A stretch of DNA of 64,000 bases from Planococcus citri (lineage: Eukaryota > Arthropoda > Insecta > Hemiptera > Pseudococcidae). Under the pieces are notes generated by a model, which saw only the letters and a program-made list of their open reading frames with translations, was not told the DNA's origin and did no database searches. The position numbers and the translations under genes were made by a program. The DNA lies in NCBI RefSeq assembly GCF_950023065.1, contig NC_088678.1, positions 13,692,580 to 13,756,579 on the forward strand, written 5' to 3'. Below, piece after piece: positions 10,526 to 20,646 of the stretch; positions within the stretch are counted from its first letter, which is position 1; each line of letters begins with the position of its first letter.

Positions 10526-10671
10526 CAGTCTTCCTACATGTAAAACACCTAAGCTAATCTTTTGTGCTTTAATGTAACTTTTTATATAAATAAGTTTGTG
10601 CTTTTATAAATTAAAGTAAATTGATACCAAGTGCGTAATTAATTAAAAAGGGTAATTAAGTCATCACAAAA

Positions 10672-10680
10672 TGGCGCCCG
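10672..10680 (+). other. Primer-binding site (tRNA-Lys-like)
   Basis: TGGCGCCCG begins 3 bases after the LTR. The first nine bases match the lysine-tRNA type PBS used by many retroelements; the next bases diverge. Confidence 0.65.
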
Positions 10681-10689
10681 GACTAAAAG

Positions 10690-11050
10690 TTTAACTTGAT
10701 AGTGCTTTTTTTTGGTGCAAATAATTCGTGATTTTCGATTTTTAAACTTTGAAGTGCTTTTGTGTGCAAATATTTCGCGATTTTCCAACTTTAAAGTGAT
10801 TTGTAGTGCAAATATTTCGTGATTTTTATCAATTTTCAAACTTAAAGTGTTCTTTTGAATGAATTTTTTCAAATTTTTACAAATTTTCAAGCTTTAAAGT
10901 GTTTTTTAAAGCAAATTTTTTTCAAATTTCATAAATTTTCGTGAATTTTTCTGAAATTTTTCAAGAATCAAGCAAATACTTCGATTCTATCAATTTTCAA
11001 ACTTGAAAGTGCGTTTTTCAAGTAAATTTTTATAAAAAGTTCGTAAATTT
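10690..11050 (+). repeat. Degenerate tandem repeats in the leader
   Basis: Roughly 50-bp units start with (A)AAGTG near 10701, 10752, 10793, 10844, 10896 and 11006. The first three continue as GTGCAAATAWTTCGYGATTTT. The arrangement resembles in position the Su(Hw) repeat array of Drosophila gypsy, but the motif differs, so an insulator role is only a hypothesis. Confidence 0.6.
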
Positions 11051-11106
11051 TCAAAATTTTCCTGAATTTTCCGAATTTTTCTGAAATTTTTCGAGTTCTT
11101 CATAAT

Positions 11107-11116
11107 CAAGGTATGT
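11107..11116 (+). promoter_or_regulatory. 5' splice donor in the leader
   Basis: TCAAG|GTATGT, cut at 11110/11111, matches the donor consensus and lies just before the first ORF, as the main subgenomic donor does in retroviruses. Candidate acceptors are at 19846, 20250, 23882 and 24347. Confidence 0.6.
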
Positions 11117-11192
11117 ACAAAAGTTTCATTAAATTGATAATTAATGTGATTAATAACATAGTTGATATTTTAAAAACAATAATTACTAGCTT

Positions 11193-11495
11193 ATGTCTTT
11201 TATGAATTCATTTAATAAGTTGAAGTGTTTCTTTTCCCAAACCCCCCAATCCACTACTGAATCAGTACCCTTAAATTCTAGAAAAACTGAATATAAACAA
11301 GGAAAACTAATTTTCTCCTCTGAACAGGAAGCTTCTGATTTTTATAAAAGAAAATCATTTTTCCCCAGTGTAAAACCTAAAGTAGTCTTTGTTGAAAAAC
11401 CAGAATCTTCAAAAGAAAAATTTCAAAATTGCACAGTCCTATATGCAAATATTAAAACAAGCCCTAAATTAATGTTTAAATTTCCCTCAAATTAA
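11193..11495 (+). CDS. Small ORF upstream of gag
   Basis: A 100-codon frame, Lys/Ser-rich, with no motif I recognise (it includes FSSEQEASDFYKRKSFFPS). Its stop overlaps the next start in a TAATG arrangement (11493-11497), so gag may be translated by termination-reinitiation. It lies downstream of the leader donor and would be absent from spliced RNAs. It could be an accessory protein or a Gag N-terminal extension separated by a frame change. Function unknown. Confidence 0.5.
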   Translation: MSFMNSFNKLKCFFSQTPQSTTESVPLNSRKTEYKQGKLIFSSEQEASDFYKRKSFFPSVKPKVVFVEKPESSKEKFQNCTVLYANIKTSPKLMFKFPSN

Positions 11496-11685
11496 TGAAT
11501 CCCCCTGTTGAAGAAACAGAAAATAATATTGAAAACAAAACTGAAAATAATAACACAGAAGATAATTCTACCCCAAGTACCTCAAGCCCACAATTGAATA
11601 TATCTACTCAAACTTCTGATTCAGATTCAGAACTTTTAGATAATTCTTTTAGAGAATTTGTTCCCTCAAACTCTCCAACCCCCCT
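11495..11685 (+). pseudogene. gag, 5' part (interrupted)
   Basis: The start ATG is in the TAATG overlap. This piece encodes 63 codons of Asn/Glu/Thr/Ser-rich, probably disordered N-terminus and ends at the CCCT target site where the reverse-oriented non-autonomous LTR element inserted. The same frame resumes at 14901, giving a gag of about 490 codons before insertion. The copy is broken by this single event. Confidence 0.8.
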
Positions 11686-12007
11686 TGTAACCAACATGAC
11701 GATACAAAAATAAAAAATCGTCATCTAAACAAAATCATTTATAAAGAAAATATGAAAAGTACATGAAAAAATAGATATTTTATAAATTTCGCGAATTCGC
11801 GTACATAAAAAATTAATATGAAAAATTAAAGTATATTGACGTATAACGAATCGAAAAGGAATGAAAAAAAAAATGAAATTTTAGCGAGTACATAAACAAA
11901 AATCAAAAAACCGAGCACAGCCAAATATTATTGAGAAAATTCGCGAATGCCTCGAAAAATTGGAAAATTTATCAGATAAGTTTGGAATAACAATTTTGGC
12001 CGTTGCA
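11686..12007 (-). repeat. 3' LTR of the nested element
   Basis: 322 bp, identical by eye to 14575-14896. Confidence 0.92.
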
Positions 12008-12541
12008 TATGCCCCCTGGCTAATTCAAATTTCTCAAAGCAAGCTTAGAGAAAATTGAATTGACCATAGATGAAAATAACAAAATTGTGAAATAATAATA
12101 AACAATCAAAAATTACCTAAATTAATTTTATCGCGTTCTAAATTAAACAAAACAATAAATTTAAAAAAAAAAAAAACAAAAATATATAGGACAATATTAA
12201 GTATGAGGAAAAAGAGACAAAAACCGGGAGACATCATGGAAAAATAAAAAAATAGGAGAAGAGAGTGACACCAACGTGAGACTCGCGTAGATGGAAAACA
12301 ACGAGCCTGCACCATGGTCTGCCACCTTCTCTGGAATGTAAGGCTTGGACAAAAGTCCCTCACCCCATTCCAGAGAGTAGGAAAGGAAAACGAAGGAAAA
12401 CGAAAAGATAAGTAGGAAAAAATAGGAAGAAAAACTGGAAAGTTGGAAAATTGGATCAGAAAGATGTGCATAGAAATGCCACTAAATCAGAAAAAATTTA
12501 TCATTTTCATTTCAAGAATAAAAATTAATTGATCAGAAAAA

Positions 12542-13978
12542 TCAATAACTTCGAGCAGTTTGAGCGAATAAATTTACAGAGGAAAGCGAACCATTAAGAT
12601 CTAAAAAACATTTTTTCCTTTTGCGTTTCAGGGAAATCAAAATAAATTTCAAAATCGATTGATCATCGAACATTTTATTATATCCACAAAAATTATCATC
12701 CTGCAATGGTTTTACAAAAGATACAGACTTGCCCCCTGCATGAGAAAATGCAGTAAAATAAGAGAGCTCGGTTTTATCAAAAATCATTTTTAAATAACGT
12801 TTTGTTATACTGATGATTATAAATTTTGTGTCAAAATTATTGACAAGTTTGAAAAAAGGATTTATAAGTTTGATTTCAACTTTAAGATCTTCAGACATGT
12901 TGGATTCGTGAGAGTTCTCACTTATAGTTACATCTAAAACTAGTTTATCATGAACTTTTGGAATTTGCGATCCTAAATTTATCAAGTTTGAAGTTTGTGG
13001 TCTAGTAACACTATTTGAAGACGACTCAAACATGATTGGCTCAAAAAATATTTCATTTTCTAGTTTTAACAAATCAAATTCAAAAAAACTTGGACTGAAA
13101 ACATAGTTTTCCGAATCACAACAAACTTGAGATAAAATTGAGGGTTCAGATATCTCAACTATGTTAATATTTTCAATCTCCGAAAAATTCTCAACTGAAT
13201 GAGCCTTTTCAGATATTTTTATCTCACAAGTTTCAAACTTTGGTGAAAAATCAGGACAAAAATTATTTGAGTTTTCTGCTTTGGGAAAATCATCAATGAT
13301 TTTAAATTCCATTCTCAAAGAATTATGAGTGAAATCACATGCGTGATTTTTGTCTGAGTTCAAAATTTCAAGTTGGAAATTATTTGTACTTTCGTTCACA
13401 AGTTCTAAAGATTTGCTTGAAACTTTTTCCTCACAAAAATCATCCATAAAAGACATATCGATAATTACGTGATCTGGTTTTTTGTGAAAATTAGAAAATC
13501 TGGTACCTACATGGCTTAAATCAAGATAATTTCCATAAGTTTGTTCGTAAACTTGAGAAACAGGTACAATTTTTGGTTCAATAAAATCATTAATTTCCTT
13601 ATTTTCGGAAAGACATCTTTTTGTATCATTGAAATTGAGATAATTTCCATAACTCTGTTCATAAATTTGAATTAAGCTTGTAGAATCATAATTATCGGTT
13701 GCATTATTCGAAGACAAATTAACATTACCTTTAAATGTTTCTATAAAATTTGACACAGGTATTTGAGGTAATTGATGAGGAAAAGGCTGATAAAAACCTT
13801 TTTCATTGTTTTGGGCTAATAAACCAGAGTAATAAAATCTTTTCAAGAAATCTAACTGATTTGCATTTTGGATATTGTTACCTTCTGATAAATCTAGATG
13901 ATTATGAAGTCTTATCAAAGTTTTAGTTAATGTAAGGAGACAATTGAACAATTTTGGATTATTTGAAAATTCCTCCAT
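12542..13978 (-). CDS. Unknown 478-aa protein of nested LTR element
   Basis: The single long ORF occupies the place where gag-pol would be. The protein is Asn/Ser/Glu/Phe-rich and mildly acidic, with a degenerate internal repeat: IYEQSYGNYL at residues 105-114 and VYEQTYGNYL at 143-152. A basic KRKRKK cluster is near the C-terminus. I see no zinc knuckle, protease DTG, RT YXDD, signal peptide or membrane segment. A splice donor (CAAG|GTAAGA) lies just upstream of the ATG and an acceptor-like TTACATTCCAG lies downstream near 12340, so the ORF may sit in a retained intron as gag does in retroviruses. It could be a very diverged structural protein or captured cargo. No family recognised. Confidence 0.6.
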   Translation of the reverse strand: MEEFSNNPKLFNCLLTLTKTLIRLHNHLDLSEGNNIQNANQLDFLKRFYYSGLLAQNNEKGFYQPFPHQLPQIPVSNFIETFKGNVNLSSNNATDNYDSTSLIQIYEQSYGNYLNFNDTKRCLSENKEINDFIEPKIVPVSQVYEQTYGNYLDLSHVGTRFSNFHKKPDHVIIDMSFMDDFCEEKVSSKSLELVNESTNNFQLEILNSDKNHACDFTHNSLRMEFKIIDDFPKAENSNNFCPDFSPKFETCEIKISEKAHSVENFSEIENINIVEISEPSILSQVCCDSENYVFSPSFFEFDLLKLENEIFFEPIMFESSSNSVTRPQTSNLINLGSQIPKVHDKLVLDVTISENSHESNMSEDLKVEIKLINPFFKLVNNFDTKFIIISITKRYLKMIFDKTELSYFTAFSHAGGKSVSFVKPLQDDNFCGYNKMFDDQSILKFILISLKRKRKKCFLDLNGSLSSVNLFAQTARSY

Positions 13979-14552
13979 TTCTTACCTTGATCAATCGATT
14001 TTCAAAAAAAAAATAATTAATTACGTAATATCGTGGGTTTTAAGTATGTGAAAATAAATTGACGATTTATCAAATAAAACATTGCGAATAAACAAAAATT
14101 ACAAAAACATATTTTTTCAAAATATAAATACCAGGTCTACTTGAATACCAAATGAAAACGATGATGTGATGACCTGAGTGGTGATGAGCTGAATGAAATA
14201 AATGAAAACAGCGAAATATTATTACCAATCAATTGACACAAGTGCTGGCGGTTCAGGCTGAGAAAAAACGACATCGATAATTGCAGAAAATCGAACGAAT
14301 TTGGCAAATTATGCAGACTCATTTGACAGAAATCGGAGGTAGTGACGTAATATCAAGGTCGACGCATTCGGCGTATTCAAACTCCGCGGAGAAAACATAG
14401 TTGTAGATAGTAGTCGTAGATACGTACAGACGATACAGATGTTTATATTTTGGTATAAAATTTCAACCAAATCACTTCTTGGATCAAACATTTTTTTAAA
14501 CAGTTAAAAACAAAATAATATGTAAAACGAAATTACAAACCGTTTCGTTTCC

Positions 14553-14570
14553 ATCCCGGACGGGCCCCCA
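14553..14570 (-). other. Primer-binding site, tRNA-Pro-like
   Basis: On the minus strand TGGGGGCCCGTCCGGGAT starts 4 bases after the 5' LTR. It differs by one base from the classical proline-tRNA PBS of gammaretroviruses, and fixes the element's orientation. Confidence 0.8.
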
Positions 14571-14574
14571 TTTA

Positions 14575-14896
14575 TGTAACCAACATGACGATACAAAAAT
14601 AAAAAATCGTCATCTAAACAAAATCATTTATAAAGAAAATATGAAAAGTACATGAAAAAATAGATATTTTATAAATTTCGCGAATTCGCGTACATAAAAA
14701 ATTAATATGAAAAATTAAAGTATATTGACGTATAACGAATCGAAAAGGAATGAAAAAAAAAATGAAATTTTAGCGAGTACATAAACAAAAATCAAAAAAC
14801 CGAGCACAGCCAAATATTATTGAGAAAATTCGCGAATGCCTCGAAAAATTGGAAAATTTATCAGATAAGTTTGGAATAACAATTTTGGCCGTTGCA
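14575..14896 (-). repeat. 5' LTR of the nested element
   Basis: 322 bp, TG...CA on the minus strand, identical by eye to 11686-12007. Confidence 0.92.
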
Positions 14897-16182
14897 CCCT
14901 TCCAAAATTAGATAAAACATCTACAGGTTGGCTTTCAAATCTATTATTAACTGAAGCAAAATTCATTGCAAAAATCTTGACCTTAGAAGTCCCCCCCAAA
15001 TCTAATATTGAAAAAATTAGAAATTGTATAAGAACATATTGTAGCCAAAGTACTAAGCATAATATTTATGCCAAACAAATTTACGCCAATTTGATTAAAT
15101 ACCAAACTACAAAAACCTCAAATAAAAAAATTCAAACAGACATGGCTAATAAAGATAAAATTTTCCACCCAGACAAATTCTCTGGTTTTGATGATGATCT
15201 ATACAAATTTTTGGAAAATTTTGACCTCTGTTCAACTGCGAATGGTTGGGGAGATGAAGATAAAGCAAAATACTTCCCAATGTTTTTAACTGACCTAGCT
15301 TTAGAGGTCTTTCAAAACATATCTGATCGTAAAACAAAATTCAGTGAATTAAAACCCCAATTTTTAACAGCATTTAATGAGAAGGCTCACAAAGATCTTA
15401 ATCAGAGTAAACTTTTTACTAGGTTTCAAAAAGAAAATGAAAAAACATTGCAATACCTAACAGAAATTTTGAATTTATGCAAAAGTATCAATGAAAATAT
15501 GCCTGAAGAAGACAAATGTAAACACATTTTAAGAGGCCTAAACCCAACAATTCTCAAGGCTATCTCCCTTTCTGACAATGATACAGTAGAAAAAATTCGT
15601 AAAAACATTCAAAAATATGAATGTTCAAAAAATTTATTGGACTACAGAAAAAATTTTGATCAAGGTGACAGATTGAAAAAAGTAGAAAATGAGCTCTGTG
15701 CTCTCAAAAATAATAATAACACAGTTGAAAAAATTTCCCAGTCTTTGTCCCAATTGAATATTCAACCTGAACCACTGATGAGAAGGCCAAATTTCTTACC
15801 ATTTAGGCCACGATCTAGGCCAATATATCCATTTAATCCCCAAAATCAAACCCCCTTCCAGTACCAAATCAGAACTCCTAGACCATATAATTTCCCACCA
15901 ATAATTCAAAGACCTTTTACTCCGAGACCACTTCCACCTAGATCTTTTCCATTTAGACCTTTTCCATTGAGACCTCTCCCATCTAGACCCTTCTTTTCTT
16001 CAAATAGGCAACAACTCTCTCAAGTGCCTAGATACCCTTTCAATAGACCCAATTTCCAGCAAAATTATAATCCCTCACAAAACCAAAATAGAAACCAAAA
16101 TTCAAACCTATTCTGTACAAATTGCAGGAAATCTGGTCATAAAAAAGAAAACTGTAGAAATCAAAAAAAAAAACGCCAATAA
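14897..16182 (+). pseudogene. gag, 3' part (capsid and nucleocapsid)
   Basis: The frame continues from 11685 through one copy of the CCCT target. It contains a Ty3/gypsy-type capsid region (FHPDKFSGFDDDLYKFLENF, then AKYFPMFLTDLALEVFQN, then HILRGLNP), a strongly basic Arg/Pro region (RPLPPRSFPFRPFP), and one CCHC zinc knuckle, CTNCRKSGHKKENC, near the C-terminus. It packages genomic RNA. The reading frame is otherwise intact up to TAA 16180-16182. Confidence 0.85.
16163..16173 (+). promoter_or_regulatory. Probable -1 ribosomal frameshift site
   Basis: A run of eleven A followed by CGCC lies seven bases before the gag stop. The pol frame is -1 relative to gag and is open through this point without an ATG, so slippage on A AAA AAA is the simplest route to Gag-Pol. 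Confidence 0.65.
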
Positions 16183-19100
16183 ATAAATCAAATACATCAT
16201 CAAATACTTTATTTTTATTTTTAAATGATTTTCAAAAAACTGAATTTATCCAAAATCCCCATAAATACTCCGATTTCAAGTATTTTGATGATGATGAAGT
16301 ATCCCCTTTCATTTTGAATTTTGAAAAACAAAAATTGAATAAAAACCAACAACATGTTAGTATAATTGATAACCTTCAAATTGACATTTTATTCAATAAT
16401 AATAAATATGATGCTATAATTGATACAGGAAGCAATGTTTCTCTAATTTCTGATAAAATTTTTCAAAATCTTGATCTCCTATCAGAATCAAATTTAAAAA
16501 TTTTTACAGCCAGTAATACTTTAATTGATGTACTAGGAAAAACTGACATTTCATTTCAAATAGGAAGTATCCAATTTACAACTACATTTTATGTGGCAAA
16601 AAATCTATCATCAGATATAATTTTAGGGATTAACTTTTTTATTGAAAATGCGGTAGTAATAAATTTCAATCGAAAATTAATAACTTTAGGCCAGTACCCA
16701 AATAAAATAATTCTAAAAATGGACTCAAACTGGTTATCAAAAATAAAAACAAAACCAATATCTCTAATTCACAATAAATTGATTGCTACCGAAAACTTAA
16801 AAATTCAGCCTAGAGAAGAAAGAACTATTTCATTAAAAAATCCATCAAAAATTCCAAACTCAAATTTTTTTCACAACTTAACATTTTTAAATAATTCTGG
16901 GATAAAAATTACACAATTCAATAATACAGATGATATCTTACACCTTGTACTTTTCAATTACACACAAATACACCAAACCATATACAAAAACCAAAATATA
17001 GGAAAATTTATAACAACCCTTCATGAACTTAAGGAAAGAAAAATCAATTTTGATGAAAAATTATCCGAAAATGCCCTTTATGATCAGGAAAATAATAAAT
17101 TGGATATCTCCCCACTTTTGAATACTGAACAACTCAAAAAAGTACTTAACCTTTTAAAACAGTATTTACACCTTTTTTCAACAGACCCTACAAATATTGA
17201 AAAAGCAAATGTCCCAGAATATGAACTAAAATTAAAAGATAATACCCCAGTAATTTCAAGAAGCTATAAATTATCCCCAGTGGAACGGAGGGAAATAAAT
17301 AGGCAAATTCAACTCATGTTGAAAAATGGAATTTTGGAAAGATCCACCTCTCACTGTTGTTCACCAGCTTTTCTTTTGAAGAAACCTGATGGCTCTTATA
17401 GATTCCTATGCAATTTTCAAAAAATTAATGATCACCTCTACCCAGACCATAATTCAGTGGCTAGAATAGAAAATATAATTATGGCTCTGGAAGGCTCAAC
17501 ATTTTTCTCTCTCTTAGATTGTAATTCTGGATTTCATCAAATTCCATTGGCTAAAAGTAGTCGTTATTTAACTACAATAATAGTTGATAATCAACTTTAC
17601 CAATTTACTAGACTACCTCAGGGACTGAGTGTATCCCCTGCAGCCTTTAGTAAATCAATAAACTCAGAATTTCAGGACTTACTTTATGAAAAAATTGTAG
17701 CTTACATGGATGATATTTGTGTCTTTGGCAAAACATTTCAGATAGCATTAGATAACTTGAAAAGTACCTTAGATCGTTTAGATGGTCTAAATTTCCGATT
17801 AAAAACTACAAAGTGTAGATTTTTCTACAATGAAATTGATCTTCTCGGACATAAAATAAATGGATCTATTATAAGACCTATTGAAAAAAATATTGAGGCT
17901 ATTAAAAAAATTGATAAGCCTAAAAATGTAACACAAGTGAGAAAATTTTTGGGTATGTGTTCTCACTATCGAAAATTTATTAAAAATTTCTCAAAAATAT
18001 CTAGCCCCCTGAGTGACCTTACTAAAGGAAATCCTGGAAAAAAGGATAAGGTAGATTGGAAAAAAGAGCATGATACTGCTTTTGAAACATTGAAACAGGC
18101 TTTAATAACTAAACCTGTACTAGGAATTTATAATGAGTCTCGTGAAACAATAGTAGAAACTGATGCCTCTGAAATTGCAATAGGAGGTGTCATTTCCCAA
18201 AAAAATGAAATTACTAACAAAATTCACCCCATAGCACTTTTTAGTAGAAAATTACAACCTCGCCAGAAAAAACTCTGTACTTATGACCTAGAATTAACTG
18301 CATTAACTGAAACAATTCAATACTTTAGAGAATACCTTTTTGGTAAACATTTTACTGTATACACAGATCACCAACCCCTAATATATTACAAAGATGCAAA
18401 AGAGCCAAATTCGAGAATAGCTAGATTAATTCACAAATTATCTGGATTTGATTTCAAAATTATGCATAAGTCAGGAAAAACAAATACTGTTCCAGATTAT
18501 TTGAGCAGAATTCAAATAAACACAATTACAACAAATTCAAATTTTTCACTGGAGCAATCAAAAGATGATTTTTGTAAAAAACTAATTTTTATTTTGAACA
18601 ACAAACCTGATCAAATTCCCAAAAAAGAGCTCTCAAAATTTCAAAAAATTAGTAGAAGATACATTCTGAATAAAGAAGGAATTCTGGAATTAAAACACCC
18701 CAAAAATAATTTAATAGTTATCCCCTCCCATTTAACAGAAAAAATTATCTCAGCTTATCATGATAAAGCTATTGGAGGAGGACATTTTGGAATTAGAAAA
18801 ACAACTGAAAAATTACAAAATAAATTTCATTGGCCACACTTGATCAAAGATGTGGAAAAATACATAAAATCTTGTCATGAATGTCAAATTAGAAAACGAA
18901 AACCAGGACCAAAACCAGGTTTATTAAAACCAATTGAAGTACCAGAATGTGACCTACTGTCACATATTGAAATTGACTTTGTTGGCCCTCTTCCCAAAAG
19001 TGAAGAAAATTCATACATACTTGTAGGAACTTGCAAGGCAACAAAATTAGCCTTTGCAAAAGCAACAAAAGCAGCAGATGCTGCAAATGTAATACAATTT

Positions 19101-19796
19101 ATTTATAACTTGATTTGCCAATATGGGTGCCCTATGAAAATATCATGTGATAATGGAAAACATTTTAATAATAAAGAATTTAAAGAATTTTGTGAAAATA
19201 TTGGAATTAAATTAGTATTTTCAAGCACCTATTCAGCCCCTACAAACGGACTTGTAGAAAAATTAAATGGAAGTTTATGTAAAACCTTGGCTTATTATGT
19301 TGATGAAAATAGAACAAATTGGTCAAAATTTGTACCATTTGTAGTTTTTACTTATAATATAACACCAATTTCCAATTTTGATAAATTATCTCCATACTTC
19401 CTAGTTTTTGGAAGACATCCAAATTTACCCATTGACAATCTGCTGGCAATCAATAAAATGTCATGGAAAGGAAGAATGGAAGAACTTAGAGAACTTGCCA
19501 AAATTAGAAAAGAAGTTCCAAAATTAATTTACAAAAATCAACAAATCAACAAACGAAATTATGACAAAACCCATAAAGAAGTAAATTTTGAACCAGGAGA
19601 AATTGCCTTATTACAAAACCCCCATAAAGGGAAATTTATTCCAATGTACACAGGCCCTGTGAAAATTTTAAATAAATACTCTCCCCTTAACTATGAAATT
19701 GAGTATGAAACAAAAAAGAAAACCAAAAGAGAAATTGTACATGTCCGTAGATTGGCAAAATATGTAGAGAGGAAAAATCAAAAAACGAAAAATTAA
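16173..19796 (+). CDS. pol: protease, RT, RNase H, integrase
   Basis: About 1207 codons from the frameshift point, fully open. Protease: IIDTGSNVSLIS with the active Asp near 16422. Reverse transcriptase: LPQGLSVSP then AYMDDICVFG (YMDD at 17703-17714). RNase H: VETDASEIAIGG and YTDHQPL. Integrase: an HHCC zinc finger (HDKAIGGGH...CHECQ) followed by the D,D,E triad in HIEIDFVGPL, SCDNGKHF and NGLVEKLNGSL. The order PR-RT-RH-IN and the motifs are Ty3/gypsy (Metaviridae, errantivirus-like). No stop or frameshift is visible. A splice acceptor follows at 19846. Confidence 0.93.
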   Translation, partial: TPINKSNTSSNTLFLFLNDFQKTEFIQNPHKYSDFKYFDDDEVSPFILNFEKQKLNKNQQHVSIIDNLQIDILFNNNKYDAIIDTGSNVSLISDKIFQNLDLLSESNLKIFTASNTLIDVLGKTDISFQIGSIQFTTTFYVAKNLSSDIILGINFFIENAVVINFNRKLITLGQYPNKIILKMDSNWLSKIKTKPISLIHNKLIATENLKIQPREERTISLKNPSKIPNSNFFHNLTFLNNSGIKITQFNNTDDILHLVLFNYTQIHQTIYKNQNIGKFITTLHELKERKINFDEKLSENALYDQENNKLDISPLLNTEQLKKVLNLLKQYLHLFSTDPTNIEKANVPEYELKLKDNTPVISRSYKLSPVERREINRQIQLMLKNGILERSTSHCCSPAFLLKKPDGSYRFLCNFQKINDHLYPDHNSVARIENIIMALEGSTFFSLLDCNSGFHQIPLAKSSRYLTTIIVDNQLYQFTRLPQGLSVSPAAFSKSINSEFQDLLYEKIVAYMDDICVFGKTFQIALDNLKSTLDRLDGLNFRLKTTKCRFFYNEIDLLGHKINGSIIRPIEKNIEAIKKIDKPKNVTQVRKFLGMCSHYRKFIKNFSKISSPLSDLTKGNPGKKDKVDWKKEHDTAFETLKQALITKPVLGIYNESRETIVETDASEIAIGGVISQKNEITNKIHPIALFSRKLQPRQKKLCTYDLELTALTETIQYFREYLFGKHFTVYTDHQPLIYYKDAKEPNSRIARLIHKLSGFDFKIMHKSGKTNTVPDYLSRIQINTITTNSNFSLEQSKDDFCKKLIFILNNKPDQIPKKELSKFQKISRRYILNKEGILELKHPKNNLIVIPSHLTEKIISAYHDKAIGGGHFGIRKTTEKLQNKFHWPHLIKDVEKYIKSCHECQIRKRKPGPKPGLLKPIEVPECDLLSHIEIDFVGPLPKSEENSYILVGTCKATKLAFAKATKAADAANVIQFIYNLICQYGCPMKISCDNGKHFNNKEFKEFCENIGIKLVFSSTYSAPTNGLVEKLNGSLCKTLAYYVDENRTNWSKFVPFVVFTYNITPISNFDKLSPYFLVFGRHPNLPIDNLLAINKMSWKGRMEELRELAKIRKEVPKLIYKNQQINKRNYDKTHKEVNFEPGEIALLQNPHKGKFIPMYTGPVKILNKYSPLNYEIEYETKKKTKREIVHVRRLAKYVERKNQKTKN

Positions 19797-20250
19797 AGCA
19801 GGTAGCTTTGAAATAAATAACCCTATCCATCTCATTTATTTTCTAGGCGCGCATTGAAAATATCTTCCTTAAAAAAGAAGAATGAGATGAGCTGCACATT
19901 TTTTTTTCCCAAAGAAAAAACGTCAGAAATTTATTTCATAACTACTTTGTACGTAATATGTAGATATGAAACTTAAAAACGAAGCAGTAAAATCAAGGTA
20001 CCTACGAGTGTATTAAACTCAAGTCTAAATGTCCTTGAACCTAGGCACTATACCCAGTTACCCACTAGTGCCATTATTCTATTCCTTTCTCTGTCTATGT
20101 CTCCAACACTTCACTCTTGATTTTTTTATACATCTGGTCAACTTTGTCAAAACTCATGCAACACATAACGCTATTTTTACGAGCTCACTAACCTCAAACT
20201 ACCTAGCAAACTGGCGAATACGTACGAGAACATTTCAATATTATTTACAG
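19797..20250 (+). promoter_or_regulatory. pol-distal region with two splice acceptors
   Basis: TTTATTTTCTAG ends at 19846 and TATTATTTACAG at 20250, directly before ATG 20251. An open frame from 20029 runs in frame into ORF A and would add 74 mostly hydrophobic residues, so an alternative longer product is possible. Confidence 0.5.
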
Positions 20251-20646
20251 ATGATTCCGAATGATTCTGATCACCTAATTCCAGTATTGGACTATTATAC
20301 GGAACCAAAAGACATCTCAACAACCTCAAAAACCCAGTTGATGCGATTTATCAATAACTATTCCCATAGAAGAACGCCAACTGTCATATTTTATGACAAA
20401 TACGAAAATTGGGACTTTCAAAAATATGAAATAGTGTCAGGTTATCACATACCATTCGTAAATATTAGAGATGACGAGATTGCTGACATAATTAAAATGA
20501 TGGAAAAAATTTTCTTTTTTACTGGCTTATATGCATACATTTATTTTTTCAATAATGACCCAATCAGACCAGAATACTACGAGGTAGTGATTTCTGAAGA
20601 AGAAATTGTACCCCACCTTTTGAGAAATGATGAAAACGCAATCTAA
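20251..20646 (+). CDS. Accessory ORF A (paralogue of ORF B)
   Basis: A 131-codon frame whose ATG abuts the acceptor TTATTTACAG. The C-terminal two thirds align with ORF B (23884-24213). Shared positions are VIF, a Trp, PF, D-I-I, KIF, a YF pair, then V-IS--EI-P near the end (VVISEEEIVP here, VIISANEIEP there). It is absent from ordinary gypsy elements. No signal peptide from this start, no zinc-binding pattern. A small globular accessory protein, expressed from a spliced RNA, is the inference; function unknown. The long form from 20029 would carry a hydrophobic N-terminus. Confidence 0.65.
   Translation: MIPNDSDHLIPVLDYYTEPKDISTTSKTQLMRFINNYSHRRTPTVIFYDKYENWDFQKYEIVSGYHIPFVNIRDDEIADIIKMMEKIFFFTGLYAYIYFFNNDPIRPEYYEVVISEEEIVPHLLRNDENAI

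Larger units (their letters stand above)
10226..10668 (+). repeat. 5' LTR of the errantivirus-type element
   Basis: 443 bp, TG...CA ends. It holds five 16-bp tandem repeats, a TATA box and an initiator, and is identical by eye to 26558-27000. Confidence 0.93.
11686..14896 (-). mobile_element. Non-autonomous LTR retrotransposon nested in gag
   Basis: 322-bp LTRs at 11686-12007 and 14575-14896 are identical by eye, with a 4-bp duplication CCCT (11682-11685, 14897-14900). On the minus strand the 5' LTR starts TGCAACGG and ends GTTACA, followed by a tRNA-Pro-like PBS. A GGGGG-containing purine tract precedes the 3' LTR (12008-12025). The 2.6-kb interior has no protease, RT, RNase H or integrase, only a 478-aa ORF, so it needs enzymes from another element. 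Identical LTRs mean a very recent insertion. Confidence 0.9.

Noticed and set aside
10639..10890. Minus-strand 83-codon frame in the leader
   Set aside because: It simply reads the degenerate leader repeats; no start context or motif.
14309..14491. 60-codon minus-strand frames in the nested element's leader
   Set aside because: Short, overlapping, no motif; treated as 5' UTR.
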